From assembly GCA_052174135.1 (NCBI GenBank), contig JBQMRZ010000027.1, forward strand, positions 310,001 through 374,000: 64,000 bases of DNA. The letters run 5' to 3'. A model generated the notes under the pieces. That model made no database searches. It was not told where the DNA came from and worked only from the letters and a program-made list of their open reading frames with translations. Below are positions 42,701-52,689 of this stretch, piece after piece (positions within the stretch are counted from its first letter, which is position 1; each line of letters starts with the position of its first letter). The translations under genes and the position numbers were made by a program. This stretch comes from Arsenophonus sp052174135 (GTDB taxonomy: Bacteria > Pseudomonadota > Gammaproteobacteria > Enterobacterales > Enterobacteriaceae).

Positions 42701-43347
42701 ATTGTCAATCATTTTAATTAACCATTCACTGTTTTAAGGTTTCTTTCTCATATTTTTAATTAGCTGTATCTTAAAGAAATTTATGTCGATAAAAGTATTT
42801 AATCAAATTTTACTAATTTACATATATTAAATCTTCCTTCTAATACTATATTTTTACTAAAAATTAAATTTTTAATTAGAAACTTTAATATTAAAAATTT
42901 TTTTATTTAAAATACTATATTTATAAAAAACTTTAATAATTATGAATTACATATTTTTTTAAAAAACAAATTTTCATCATTATATATTATATATAACAAT
43001 ATTAGTTTTTATTTCTATTAAAATAAAAACTAATATTCAATGTAAATTATTATTTTATGTTAGAGATTAAATAAATTTAATCAGTAAAGATATATTTATT
43101 ATTTTAAATAAAAATATTAATGTTTGATATAAAATCATTCTATATAGATAGTCTATTGGTAATTGTGTTAGTTGATACAAAATTTAACTATTTAAATAAT
43201 TAAAAAAAAATTAAGAAGAATCTCATTATCTCAATATAATCAGTTTATGATTATGTAAATAAAAAAAATAGAAAATAATTATTTATAAATTTATTATAAA
43301 ATATATTCTTAATTATTAAGATGATTTTTTTTAAAACTAGTTTTAAT
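39778..43347. other. 3.6-kb gap between pssA and aroE (synteny junction)
   Basis: This is among the longest gene-free stretches in the window. From about 41200 to 42350 the plus strand is visibly richer in C and T than in G, which hints at decayed minus-strand genes. One minus-strand piece (about 41285-41400, reading YILSKYKSDLSKEES then KQRLFVKELF) stays open for about 40 codons, and another at about 42000-42100 (read on the minus strand) shows DWKYDLIILSYPKF. I recognise neither. No rRNA sequence is visible. Confidence 0.5.
42998..43037. terminator. Hairpin with perfect 17-bp arms downstream of aroE
   Basis: AATATTAGTTTTTATTT (42998-43014) is the exact reverse complement of 43021-43037, with loop CTATTA. 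It lies about 310 bases beyond the aroE stop on the minus strand. It could end tsaC-aroE transcription, but there is no U-tract. Confidence 0.35.
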
Positions 43348-44158
43348 TTATATTAATGTTTTTAAGTAATTTAATATGAATGAAATATTTGGTAATTTAC
43401 CATGCCATAATTTAAAAGCAAAAGCCGCCTGAAAAAATAACATACCAATACCATTGGCACATTTTAATACTCCGTTAGTTTTTGCTAATGTTAAAAATGG
43501 TGTTTCATTTAACCAATAAATCATATCATAACAAAAAATATTTTTCTTAAATACATTAGATGAAATAATAGGAGCTTCCCCTATAATATCAGAAGATGTA
43601 GCATTAATAATCAAATCATATTTAGATGAATAAATAGATTCTAACATTAATGATTTTATATCTCCTATAGCAGCAAATTTCTTTGCTAATTCACTTGCTT
43701 TACTAAATGTTCGATTTGTAATTGTTATTTGGCATCCATAATTTAAAATGTGAGTTATAATACCCTTAACTGCCCCGCCAGCGCCAATTATTAATATATT
43801 CATTCCTTTCTTAATAAAATTCAAACGTTCAAGATCTAAAATTAAACCTATTCCATCTGTATTATCGCCTAGTAATCGATGATCATCTAATTTCTTAATA
43901 GTATTAACTGAACCGCATATTTTAGCTTGTTTAGTTAATATATCAACTTTATGATATGCTAATTCTTTAAAAGGTAAAGTAATATTTACTCCACTTCCTC
44001 CTCGATAAAAAAAATATTTAATTTTTCTTCAAATTTATTTAAAGGAACTAATATTTTTTTATAATTATATTTAATACCAGTTTGTTCAGCAAATAATTTA
44101 TGAATGAGTGGTGATTTACTATGTATTACTGGATTTCCAAATACTGCAAATTTTTTCA
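43348..44158 (-). pseudogene. aroE: Shikimate dehydrogenase, one-base frameshift in an A8/T8 run
   Basis: Reduces 3-dehydroshikimate in the chorismate pathway. From ATG 44158 the frame reads MKKFAVFGNPVIHSKSP to KFEEKLNIFF and then shifts at an eight-base run (44007-44014 on the plus strand). With nine bases the reading becomes NIFFYRGGSGVNITLPFKEL and stays open through GDNTDGIGL, GAGGAVKGI (NADP site) and NATSSDI to the stop at 43348. That would give about 270 residues, matching E. coli (272). The SKSP, TLPFKE and DNTDG motifs are all intact. Only this one base breaks it. Confidence 0.87.
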
Positions 44159-44163
44159 TTATA

Positions 44164-44733
44164 TTAACCCTTTCGATACAAATAACCTGTTATTATATCT
44201 CGAATTTCAGATGGATTTTTATGTCTTCCAACACAACCATCTAAAATAGATACTTGAGAATTAAATTGATTAATAACTTCTTCTTTTGTTTTGCATGGCG
44301 GTAATCCATTTAAATTAGCACTAGTTGAAATTAATGGCTTATCGTATAAAAAACAAAGTTTTTTAATTAATTCAAAATTTGTAATACGAACCGCAAGTGA
44401 ATTAAACTTTCCTGTTAACCATTTTGGTATACAGTTTTTAACTGGTACAACCCAAGTTATAGGTTTAGGCCTTGTTAAGAGTATCATTTCTTTTTGTAAA
44501 TCAGTTAATTTATTAACATCAATATAAGATCTTAATTGTTCATAATTTCCAGCTATTAAAATTAATCCTTTATTCCATGGACGTTGTTTTAATGAAAATA
44601 ATTGACGAACTGCTTTTTCGTTATTAGGATCACATCCTAAACTAAAAACTGTTTCTGTAGGATATGCAATAATCTTTCCTTCATTTAGAGCTATAATAAT
44701 ATTTTTAAATGAAGAAGATTTATTATCAAACAT
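44164..44733 (-). CDS. tsaC: Threonylcarbamoyl-AMP synthase
   Basis: First step of tRNA t6A37 modification, essential in bacteria. Length is 189 aa (E. coli 190). YrdC/Sua5 fold motifs: KIIAYPTETVFSLGCDP, LKQRPWNKGLILI and PLISTSANLNGLPPC, ending NPSEIRDIITGYLYRKG. It lies 5 bases upstream of aroE on the minus strand, the E. coli order, so aroE depends on this transcript. Confidence 0.96.
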   Translation of the reverse strand: MFDNKSSSFKNIIIALNEGKIIAYPTETVFSLGCDPNNEKAVRQLFSLKQRPWNKGLILIAGNYEQLRSYIDVNKLTDLQKEMILLTRPKPITWVVPVKNCIPKWLTGKFNSLAVRITNFELIKKLCFLYDKPLISTSANLNGLPPCKTKEEVINQFNSQVSILDGCVGRHKNPSEIRDIITGYLYRKG

Positions 44734-46137
44734 AATAATTTATTTCATGTATTTATTATACTGTTTATTATATAATTTATTTATATAAAATTTATTATTT
44801 TTCTAATTATGATGTTGTTTATAACAATTAATTATTTTAAGATCATTGTATTTTTAATTAATATTTTATTAAGTTTATTAATTAATTCTATATACTGAGA
44901 TTAAGAATCATACATGTGATCAAAAAATATTCTAAAATATTATCATTTTGACGAAAATAATTTCTAAATTTGAAATAAAATAATTAAATAATCTTTTAAT
45001 TACTTATCTGTTTATTAATTGTTTTACCAACTGAACACAATTAAATTTAGAATAGTTAAAATAATAAAAATAAAATTTTTAATTTTTAATAATGAGTTAC
45101 ACATAAAAACTAAAAGAATATTTACTCGCTTTATCCATTCTTTTTTTTAAAAAATATTTTTATATTTTACTTTATTTTAATTATTCGACTCAAATGAATT
45201 TAACAAAAATAAAAATAACATTATTCCTTAATTAAGCAGTAATAATAAAACAAATAATTTACAACTAATAAACTATTTTATTGGTGATTAAATAAATCAA
45301 TATTACTTAATAATTAATATGATACAGAATTTTATTAAAAAATAAATATTTATAGATTATAAAAAAAATAATTTTTACTTTTTTAATTATTATGATCAAT
45401 TATTTACATATTAATAATTTTTAAAAATAAAAAAAGAAATAAAATTATTATTCTTTTATTTTATCTTTTATATTGAATTTATTAAATTAGATATTTTTGC
45501 TTAAATAACATCTAACTTTTTAATACAAAGAATCTCACCATACTTCAATATAGCTTTATTGCTAATTTTATTAATACTTATTACTAAATTTATACAAGTT
45601 TAATTATGAACCGTAAATTTCTAGATAAATATTAAATCTATTTATTATAAAGTTATTATAAAGTTATTATAAAGTTATTTTTATAAATAATTTTTTAATA
45701 AAATAAAAATCATTTTTATTTTTAATAAAAAAATTATATTAATGACGAATGTATTTATATTAATGAATAAATGTAATTTTAATCAGATAAGTTAATTAAT
45801 TTATGCTTAATTATTTCAACTTATTTTATTATAGCATAAATATTTTTAAAATTTAAATGATAAACTATATTCTATTATGAGAATGATAATTTATATATTT
45901 GAAGATACAATCTTTAAATTATTTAATTCAATAAATTTTTTATAATTTAAGAAATTTAAATAAATTTAAAATAAAAAATATTTTGATATATAATAATATT
46001 TTTATAAATCCATATATTTCAAGCTTAATTTATAATAATTGTGTTTACTTTATAATCAATGCTGTTATTTACAACAAAAAAAGTCTAGAATAGATATTAA
46101 ATAAATTTTATTTTTTTTTATATAGTCTTAAAAATTT
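44734..46137. other. 1.4-kb gap replacing yrdD, smg and dprA
   Basis: E. coli has yrdD, smg and dprA between tsaC and def. No remnant is convincingly readable. Three exact 11-base direct repeats (TTATTATAAAG) lie at 45642-45674. The promoter of the def operon should lie near the right end, but I cannot single one out in such AT-rich sequence. Confidence 0.55.
45642..45674. repeat. Three tandem 11-bp direct repeats
   Basis: TTATTATAAAG is repeated exactly three times (45642-45652, 45653-45663, 45664-45674), with a partial fourth unit. It is most likely a replication-slippage product in AT-rich DNA. Confidence 0.7.
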
Positions 46138-46596
46138 ATGTCAGTGTTAAATATATTATATTATCCAGATAAACGTCTTCGTAAAATTGCAACATTAGTA
46201 AAAAAAGTTGATACAAAAATACAGCATATTGTGAATGATATGTTTGACACAATGTATAAAGAAGAGGGTATTGGTTTAGCTGCAACGCAAGTTAATATTC
46301 ATCAAAGAATTATTGTTATTGATATTTCAGAATCTCGTGATGAAAAATTGATACTCATAAATCCAGTTATTTTAAAAACATATGGTAAAATTGGAATTGA
46401 AGAAGGTTGTCTTTCTATACCGAAACAACGAGCATTTGTGCTACGTTCAAAATGGATTAAAATTAAAGCTTTAGATATAAATGGTAAAGCATTTAAGTTA
46501 GAAACAGATGATCTACTTGCTATCTGTATTCAACATGAAATAGATCATTTAAATGGAAAATTATTTATTGATTATCTTTCTGTATTAAAACACTAA
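46138..46596 (+). CDS. def: Peptide deformylase
   Basis: Removes the formyl group from nascent proteins, paired with Fmt encoded next. Length is 152 aa against 169 in E. coli; the C-terminal tail is shorter. The three active-site motifs are intact: GIGLAATQV (about 43-51), EGCLSIP (about 87-93) and HEIDHLNG (about 131-138). The ATG at 46138 lacks a clear ribosome binding site. It is the first gene of def-fmt-rsmB-trkA. Confidence 0.96.
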   Translation: MSVLNILYYPDKRLRKIATLVKKVDTKIQHIVNDMFDTMYKEEGIGLAATQVNIHQRIIVIDISESRDEKLILINPVILKTYGKIGIEEGCLSIPKQRAFVLRSKWIKIKALDINGKAFKLETDDLLAICIQHEIDHLNGKLFIDYLSVLKH

Positions 46597-46678
46597 CCTA
46601 TTATATGTGAAATAAAAAAAAATAAACATCTAAATATTAAAATAATATTTAACATATTTTATAATATAGGGATCTTAT

Positions 46679-47650
46679 GTGTCAAATTGTCTACGAATTA
46701 TTTTTGCTGGTACTAGTGATTTTTCAGAACAACATTTAGTAGCTTTACTATGCAAAAAAGATAAATATAAAATTGTTGGTGTTTTAACTAAACCAGATAA
46801 ACCGGTAGGAAGAGGAAAAAAAATTACATTAAGTCCTGTAAAAATTTTAGCAAAAAAGGCTCATATTCCTATTCTTCAACCAACAACACTAAAAACAAAA
46901 GAAAATCAACGTTGGATTAAAAGTCAACATGCTGATGTTATGGTTGTTGTTGCATATGGTTTCATATTACCTGAAATTATATTAAATATGCTACCAATGG
47001 GTTGTTTAAATGTTCACTGTTCATTATTGCCTCGTTGGAGAGGAGCTGCGCCAATTCAACGCTCAATTTTAGCTGCCGATAAAAAAACTGGTATTACAAT
47101 TATACAAATGAATGTTAGTCTTGATGCTGGTGATATACTTTATAAAATAAGCTGTCCTATTGAACCAAAAGATACAACAGCAACACTTTATAAAAAACTT
47201 GTAATACTTGGTCCTATTGCACTTATACATACTCTTGATTTATTAACTTCTGGTCAAATAAAACCAGAAAAACAAAATGATAGATTTGCTATCTATGCTA
47301 AAAAAATAAGTAAAAATGAAGCGTTAATTGATTGGATTCTTTCTGCAGAAAGAATTGAAAGATGTATCCGAGCATTTAATCCTTGGCCATTAAGTTATTT
47401 TATTTTTTCAAATCAACTTATTAAAATATTACATGCTAATGTTATTTATCATAAAATTAATTCAACTCCAGGAACAATTTTAAATGTTAATAAAACAGGA
47501 ATAAAAATAGCAACCGGTGAGGGTATATTAAATATTTTAAAAATACAACCAGCAGGTAAAAAAATAATGTTAACAGGCGATTTTCTAAACTCTCGAAAAG
47601 AATGGTTTTTTCCTGGAAGAGTAATAAATTCAAAATTACAACAAAACTAA
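46679..47650 (+). CDS. fmt: Methionyl-tRNA formyltransferase
   Basis: Formylates initiator Met-tRNA using 10-formyl-tetrahydrofolate. Length is 323 aa (E. coli 315). The catalytic Asn-His-Asp region reads LNVHCSLLPRWRGAAPIQRS with the downstream aspartate in SLDAGDILYK. The folate loop GRGKKITLSPVK is present near residue 41. The GTG start at 46679 is supported by the N-terminus SNCLRIIFAGTSDF. Needed only if folate one-carbon units are available. Confidence 0.96.
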   Translation: MSNCLRIIFAGTSDFSEQHLVALLCKKDKYKIVGVLTKPDKPVGRGKKITLSPVKILAKKAHIPILQPTTLKTKENQRWIKSQHADVMVVVAYGFILPEIILNMLPMGCLNVHCSLLPRWRGAAPIQRSILAADKKTGITIIQMNVSLDAGDILYKISCPIEPKDTTATLYKKLVILGPIALIHTLDLLTSGQIKPEKQNDRFAIYAKKISKNEALIDWILSAERIERCIRAFNPWPLSYFIFSNQLIKILHANVIYHKINSTPGTILNVNKTGIKIATGEGILNILKIQPAGKKIMLTGDFLNSRKEWFFPGRVINSKLQQN

Positions 47651-47702
47651 AAATAAATCTCTTACTTACATTTATAATTAAAGGGTAATTTTATTATTCA
47701 AT

Positions 47703-48986
47703 ATGAATAAAAAACATTATAATCTTAGAGGTATTTGTGCAAAAATCATCGCTAATGTTATTGATCAAAAACAATCACTAAGCATTGTACTTCCAAAGTG
47801 GCAAAAAAATATATCAAATAAAGATAAATCACTTTTACAAGAACTTAGCTTTGGTATACTTAGAGTATTACCTTTATTAGAATGGTTTATTCAACAGTTA
47901 ATGACTAAGCCATTGAAAAAAAAACAACAAATCATTCATTATCTTATAATGGTAGGAATTTATCAGCTTCATTTTACTCGTATCCCATCTTATGCTGTAT
48001 TAGCAGAAACAGTCGATGCTACTATCACATTAAAGTTCCCTCAATTAAAAAATTTAATTAATGGTATATTAAGGGAATTTCAACGACAAGAAAAAGTATT
48101 AAATGAAAAAGTTAATAAAAATACAAATAATCATTTACATCCTAAATGGTTATTAGAAAAAATCCAACAAACTTATCCCTTTCAATGGAAAGAAATCATT
48201 AAGGTTAACAACGAAAAACCACCAATGTGGCTAAGAGTGAATCAATTACATCATTCAACTAATGATTATCTAACATTATTAAAAAAAACTGCTATAGATG
48301 CTAATTTAAGTAATAAGAGTAAATTTGCTATTAAATTAAAAAAACCTTATATAATCAATAAATTACCTGGATTTAATAAAGGGTGGGTTACAATTCAAGA
48401 TTTATCTTCTCAACAATGCGTTGAATTATTAGCTCCTAAAAATGGTGAACATATTCTTGATCTTTGTGCAGCTCCTGGTTGTAAAACAACTTATATATTA
48501 GAACTTGCTCCAAAAGCCAATGTTTTAGCAGTTGATATTAATCAAATGCGAATAAAACGTATTCAAGAAAATCTTAATCGATTAAAATTACATGCAAGAG
48601 TTGTTATCGGCGATGGCCGAACACCGCTAAAATGGATAGTAGATGCAAAATTTGATCGTATATTACTAGACGCACCTTGCTCTTCAACAGGTGTTATTCG
48701 TAGGCATCCAGATATAAAATGGTTAAAAAAACAGACAGATATCCCAAAATTAGTTAAATTACAATATGAAATATTAGAAGCTATTTGGCCTTTTTTAAAA
48801 ATCAATGGTATTCTAGTTTATTCTACTTGTTCTATTTTACCGGATGAAAATAAAGAACAAATACAAAAATTTCTTATTCATCACCCTGAAGCATCTCTAA
48901 ATAATAGTATTGGATTAGGTCAACAAATATTACCAAGTCAAGATGGAGGAGATGGTTTTTTTTATACTTCTCTAAGAAAAAATTAA
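47703..48986 (+). CDS. rsmB: 16S rRNA m5C967 methyltransferase
   Basis: Methylates C967 of 16S rRNA. Length is 427 aa (E. coli 429). The N-terminal NusB-like domain covers about residues 1-140. The SAM domain carries HILDLCAAPGCKTTYILEL; LLDAPCSSTGVIRRHPD and VYSTCSILPDEN carry the two catalytic cysteines of the NOL1/NOP2/Sun family. Position between fmt and trkA as in E. coli. Confidence 0.96.
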   Translation: MNKKHYNLRGICAKIIANVIDQKQSLSIVLPKWQKNISNKDKSLLQELSFGILRVLPLLEWFIQQLMTKPLKKKQQIIHYLIMVGIYQLHFTRIPSYAVLAETVDATITLKFPQLKNLINGILREFQRQEKVLNEKVNKNTNNHLHPKWLLEKIQQTYPFQWKEIIKVNNEKPPMWLRVNQLHHSTNDYLTLLKKTAIDANLSNKSKFAIKLKKPYIINKLPGFNKGWVTIQDLSSQQCVELLAPKNGEHILDLCAAPGCKTTYILELAPKANVLAVDINQMRIKRIQENLNRLKLHARVVIGDGRTPLKWIVDAKFDRILLDAPCSSTGVIRRHPDIKWLKKQTDIPKLVKLQYEILEAIWPFLKINGILVYSTCSILPDENKEQIQKFLIHHPEASLNNSIGLGQQILPSQDGGDGFFYTSLRKN

Positions 48987-49035
48987 CACTACTATTTTGA
49001 ATAAAAAAATCAATTTGGCAGTGAGATAAAATATA

Positions 49036-50412
49036 ATGAAAATTATCATATTAGGAGCAGGACAAGTTGGTGGAATGCTTGCAGAAAATTTAATTAATCA
49101 AAATAATGACATCACTATCGTTGATACTAATACTGAGCGTTTACGACAATTACAAGATAAATTAGATCTAAGAGTTGTTAATGGTCATGGCTCACACCCT
49201 AAGATCTTAAGAGAAGCTGGGGCTGAAAATGCTGATATGTTAGTTGCTGTAACAAATTCAGATGAAATTAATATGATTGCATGCCAGATCGCTTATTCTA
49301 TTTTTAATACTCCAAATAAAATTGCTAGAATACGTGCATCTGAATATATTAAAGAGAGTGAAAAACTTTTTACTTCTAATAATATACCAATTGATTATCT
49401 TATTTCACCAGAGCAACTTATTATTGATTATATTTATAAATTAATTCAATATCCTGGTACACTTCAAGTTGTTAATTTTGCAAATGGTAAAGTAAGTATT
49501 GTTGCTGCAAAGGCTTATTATGGTGGTTTATTAGTCGGTAATTCCCTTTCAAATATACGGGAACATTTACCACATATTAATACTAAAATTACTGCAATAT
49601 TTCGTCAAGATAAATCCATTCAACTACAGGGATCTACAATCATTGAAGCAGGTGATGAGATTTTTTTTATTGTAATTACTGAGCATATTAGTGCTGTCAT
49701 GAATGAATTACAGCATTTAGAAAAACCATATAAAAGAATTATGATAGTTGGTGGTGGCAATATTGGTGCAGGTTTAGCAAAAAAATTAGAAAAAGATTAT
49801 AGCGTTAAATTAATAGAACATGATCAAGAGAGGGCAATAGAACTAGCAGAACTCTTACATGATACAGTTGTATTTTATGGTGATGCTTCAGATCAAGAGT
49901 TATTGGCGGAAGAACATATTGAACAAATAGATGTTTTTATAGCATTAACTAATGATGATGAAGCTAATATTGTGTCAGCTATGCTTGTAAAGAAAATGGG
50001 TGCAAAAAAAGTTATAGTTCTTATTCAACGCTCTGCTTATTTTGATCTTGTGCAAGGAGGGGTTATTGATATTGCAATATCTTCTCAACAAGCAACAATT
50101 TCTGCTTTATTAAATCATGTTCGTAAAGACAATATAATCAATGTTTCATCATTATATAAAGGTATCGCTGAAGCTGTAGAGGTTATTGTTCGCGGTGATG
50201 AGAATACATCTAAGGTTATTGGTAAAAAAATTTCAGAAATAAAACTCCCTCCAGGTACAATTATCGGAGCTATTATTCGTAATAAAGAAGTCATTATTGC
50301 GAATCGTTATGATATTATCAAACAAGATGATCATATTATTGTGTTTATTACTGATAAAAAATATATCTCTAAAGTAGAAAAAATATTTCAACCTAGCTTA
50401 TTTTTTTTATAA
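49036..50412 (+). CDS. trkA: Trk potassium uptake system NAD-binding protein
   Basis: Peripheral membrane regulator of TrkH/TrkG potassium channels. Length is 458 aa, as in E. coli. It contains two Rossmann RCK_N domains (IILGAGQVGGMLAENL at the start, IMIVGGGNIGAGLAKKL near residue 235), each followed by an RCK_C domain. No Trk membrane subunit is encoded in this window. Confidence 0.96.
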   Translation: MKIIILGAGQVGGMLAENLINQNNDITIVDTNTERLRQLQDKLDLRVVNGHGSHPKILREAGAENADMLVAVTNSDEINMIACQIAYSIFNTPNKIARIRASEYIKESEKLFTSNNIPIDYLISPEQLIIDYIYKLIQYPGTLQVVNFANGKVSIVAAKAYYGGLLVGNSLSNIREHLPHINTKITAIFRQDKSIQLQGSTIIEAGDEIFFIVITEHISAVMNELQHLEKPYKRIMIVGGGNIGAGLAKKLEKDYSVKLIEHDQERAIELAELLHDTVVFYGDASDQELLAEEHIEQIDVFIALTNDDEANIVSAMLVKKMGAKKVIVLIQRSAYFDLVQGGVIDIAISSQQATISALLNHVRKDNIINVSSLYKGIAEAVEVIVRGDENTSKVIGKKISEIKLPPGTIIGAIIRNKEVIIANRYDIIKQDDHIIVFITDKKYISKVEKIFQPSLFFL

Positions 50413-51187
50413 AAATTATCCTATATATTAATCAATATTGAATAGTTATAAACTTTTAAAAAAATAAATTTTGAAATAAAAATAAATATTATTATTTTGA
50501 TTTTTATCTTTATTATATAAATGATATTTATCGAAATTATTTTTTTATTTATGATGTTATAGTTCTTCTATTTGAATTTTTCATTATTAAATTAACTTAA
50601 TAAATTTTATTTTTTCTCAAGAAGAACTAAAAGTAATATATTTACTGTTATTAAAATATTGTTTTTTTTAAATAAAAAGAATTATTTTTATTATTATATT
50701 ATAACTTTACTATAATAATTACTTATTTATATTAAATAATATTAATTATTTTCAGTAAATTCTAAAATTAAATAAATAAGTATCTATATATTGACAAATA
50801 ATATCAATAAACTACAAAAAATATTTTAAATTTAAAATTAATCTTTTTTATTTTTATAATTTTTAATTTTAATCTTTTATAAAATTAAGTATGTACAATA
50901 CTTTTTAAATATTAATAAATATAATTACTAAAAATAATAATAGAAACGAATAATAATTTAAAAGTTTAATTAAAAATTAAAATATAATTAACTTATACAG
51001 TGTATAAAATATACTTTATAATCCATAGTGTTTTATTAAGTTATATTCTTATGTAAATAAATCCTATTTATATTTGTATATTTGATAGCTTTACTTTTAT
51101 ATGATTTATTATAAACGTTATATATATAAATATATATCATTTAGTAGTAACAAATAATAAAATAATAAAAAGTTATTTTTTAAATTA
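50413..51187. other. Gap replacing mscL, zntR and neighbours
   Basis: E. coli places mscL directly after trkA. At about 50540-50670 the plus strand gives LLFEFFIIKL and, after a frameshift, QEELKVIYLLLLK, faintly like the last MscL membrane helix (FAIFMAIKL) and tail (KEEVLLTEIRDLL). The match is too weak to call as a gene remnant with confidence. Nothing else is recognised. Confidence 0.4.
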
Positions 51188-51219
51188 TAAAAAGACGGGG
51201 ATTGAATCCCGGCTTTTTA
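51188..51219 (-). terminator. Rho-independent terminator of the alpha operon
   Basis: Read on the minus strand, AAAAAGCCGGG, a short loop and CCCGTCTTTTT form a GC-containing stem with one mismatch, ending in a U-tract. It lies about 50 bases past the rplQ stop. It is the only GC-rich hairpin of classical type in the window. Confidence 0.85.
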
Positions 51220-51271
51220 TATAATTATAAACTTATTTTATAGGCTTTATTCATGTTTAATCTCCCCCATA

Positions 51272-51634
51272 TTAAACAGTACGATTAAGAAGCTCAATAT
51301 AAGCCATAGGTGCATTGTCGCCTACACGAAAACCACATTTCATTATGCGAGTATAACCACCTTTACGATTTAAAAAACGTTTTCCAAGTTCATTAAATAA
51401 TTTTGCTACAATTTCATTATTGCGAATATTAGCAAATACCAAGCGACGATTAGCTATACTATCGTTTTTTGCAAGACTAATTAATGGTTCAACAACACGA
51501 CGTAACTCTTTTGCTTTTGATAGAGTTGTCTTAATGACTTCATGACGAACTAAAGAACTAGTCATATTACGAAACATAGCTTGGCGATGACTACAACTTC
51601 GATTTAATTGACGACCACTTTTACGATGGCGCAT
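51272..51634 (-). CDS. rplQ: 50S ribosomal protein L17
   Basis: Last gene of the alpha operon. The 120-aa protein (E. coli 127) begins MRHRKSGRQLNRSCSHRQAMFRNM, matching the family; the C-terminal tail is slightly shorter. It lies 41 bases after rpoA and is followed by a strong terminator. Confidence 0.97.
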   Translation of the reverse strand: MRHRKSGRQLNRSCSHRQAMFRNMTSSLVRHEVIKTTLSKAKELRRVVEPLISLAKNDSIANRRLVFANIRNNEIVAKLFNELGKRFLNRKGGYTRIMKCGFRVGDNAPMAYIELLNRTV

Positions 51635-51675
51635 TATCTTATCCTTCTTACTAAATATCTTAACCTATAATTTTA

Positions 51676-52662
51676 TTAATCAGCAATACTTACTGGAGGC
51701 CAATTTTCTAAACGCATACCTAACGATAAGCTTCTTGACGCTAAAACATCTTTAATTTCAGTGAGTGATTTTTTACCAAGATTAGGTGTTTTAAGCAACT
51801 CAATCTCAGTTCGCTGAACTAAATCACCAATGTAGTGAATAGCTTCTGCTTTTAAACAATTAGCAGATCGGACAGTTAATTCCAAATCATCAACTGTACG
51901 TAATAAAATCGGATCAAACTCTGGTTTTTCATCTTTAACTTCAATATTAGCAATATCACGTAAATCAATAAAAGCTTCAAGTTGTTCAGCTAATATAGTT
52001 GCTGCTCGCCGAATCGCTTCCTCTGGATCGATTGTGCCGTTAGTCTCCATCTCAATGACTAATTTATCCAAATCAGTACGTTGTTCTACACGCGTCGCTT
52101 CAACATTATAAGCAATACGCTCTACAGGACTATAGCATGCATCAACTAATAAGCGACCAATTGAACGTTCATCTTCTTCTAAGTGAAGACGAGAAGAAGC
52201 TGGGACATATCCACGCCCGCGTTGTATTTTAATATGCATATTAATAACAGTACTTTCATCAGTTAGATGGCAGATAACATGTTGTGGGTTGATAATTTCA
52301 ATATTATCATTAGAGATAATATCTGCAGCAGTCACAGGGCCAATTCCAGATTTATTCAAGGTTAAAATGACTTTATCTTTATCATGAATTTTTACTGCTA
52401 GCCCCTTAAAATTAAGAAGAATTTCTAAAATATCTTCTTGTACACCTTCTTTGGTACTGTACTCATGTAATACACCATCAATTTTAACTTCAGTAACAGC
52501 ACAACCGGGCATAGAGGAAAGTAAAATACGACGTAGTGCATTACCAAGAGTGTGACCAAATCCACGTTCTAATGGTTCAAGGGTTACCTTAGTATGCGTT
52601 GAACTAATTTGTTCAATATCAACTAGGCGAGGTTTAAGAAACTCTGTTACAGAACCCTGCAT
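51676..52662 (-). CDS. rpoA: RNA polymerase alpha subunit
   Basis: Assembly platform of RNA polymerase; its C-terminal domain binds UP elements and activators. Length is 328 aa (E. coli 329). The N-terminal domain contains LEPLERGFGHTLGNALRRILLSS, and the C-terminal domain (about 250-328) contains LKAEAIHYIGDLVQRTE and LGKKSLTEIKDVL, with the DNA-binding helix-hairpin-helix intact. The ATG at 52662 is preceded by GAGAGGA on its strand. Confidence 0.98.
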   Translation of the reverse strand: MQGSVTEFLKPRLVDIEQISSTHTKVTLEPLERGFGHTLGNALRRILLSSMPGCAVTEVKIDGVLHEYSTKEGVQEDILEILLNFKGLAVKIHDKDKVILTLNKSGIGPVTAADIISNDNIEIINPQHVICHLTDESTVINMHIKIQRGRGYVPASSRLHLEEDERSIGRLLVDACYSPVERIAYNVEATRVEQRTDLDKLVIEMETNGTIDPEEAIRRAATILAEQLEAFIDLRDIANIEVKDEKPEFDPILLRTVDDLELTVRSANCLKAEAIHYIGDLVQRTEIELLKTPNLGKKSLTEIKDVLASRSLSLGMRLENWPPVSIAD

Positions 52663-52689
52663 TATATATCCTCTCTTTAGTACTAAACT

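Noticed and set aside
39778..43347. rRNA operon (rrn genes flank pssA/kgtP and aroE regions in E. coli)
   Set aside because: No GC-rich or conserved rRNA sequence is visible; composition is uniformly AT-rich.
50540..50670. mscL remnant after trkA
   Set aside because: Position fits E. coli order, but the residue match is short, hydrophobic and needs a frameshift; not strong enough to list as a pseudogene.
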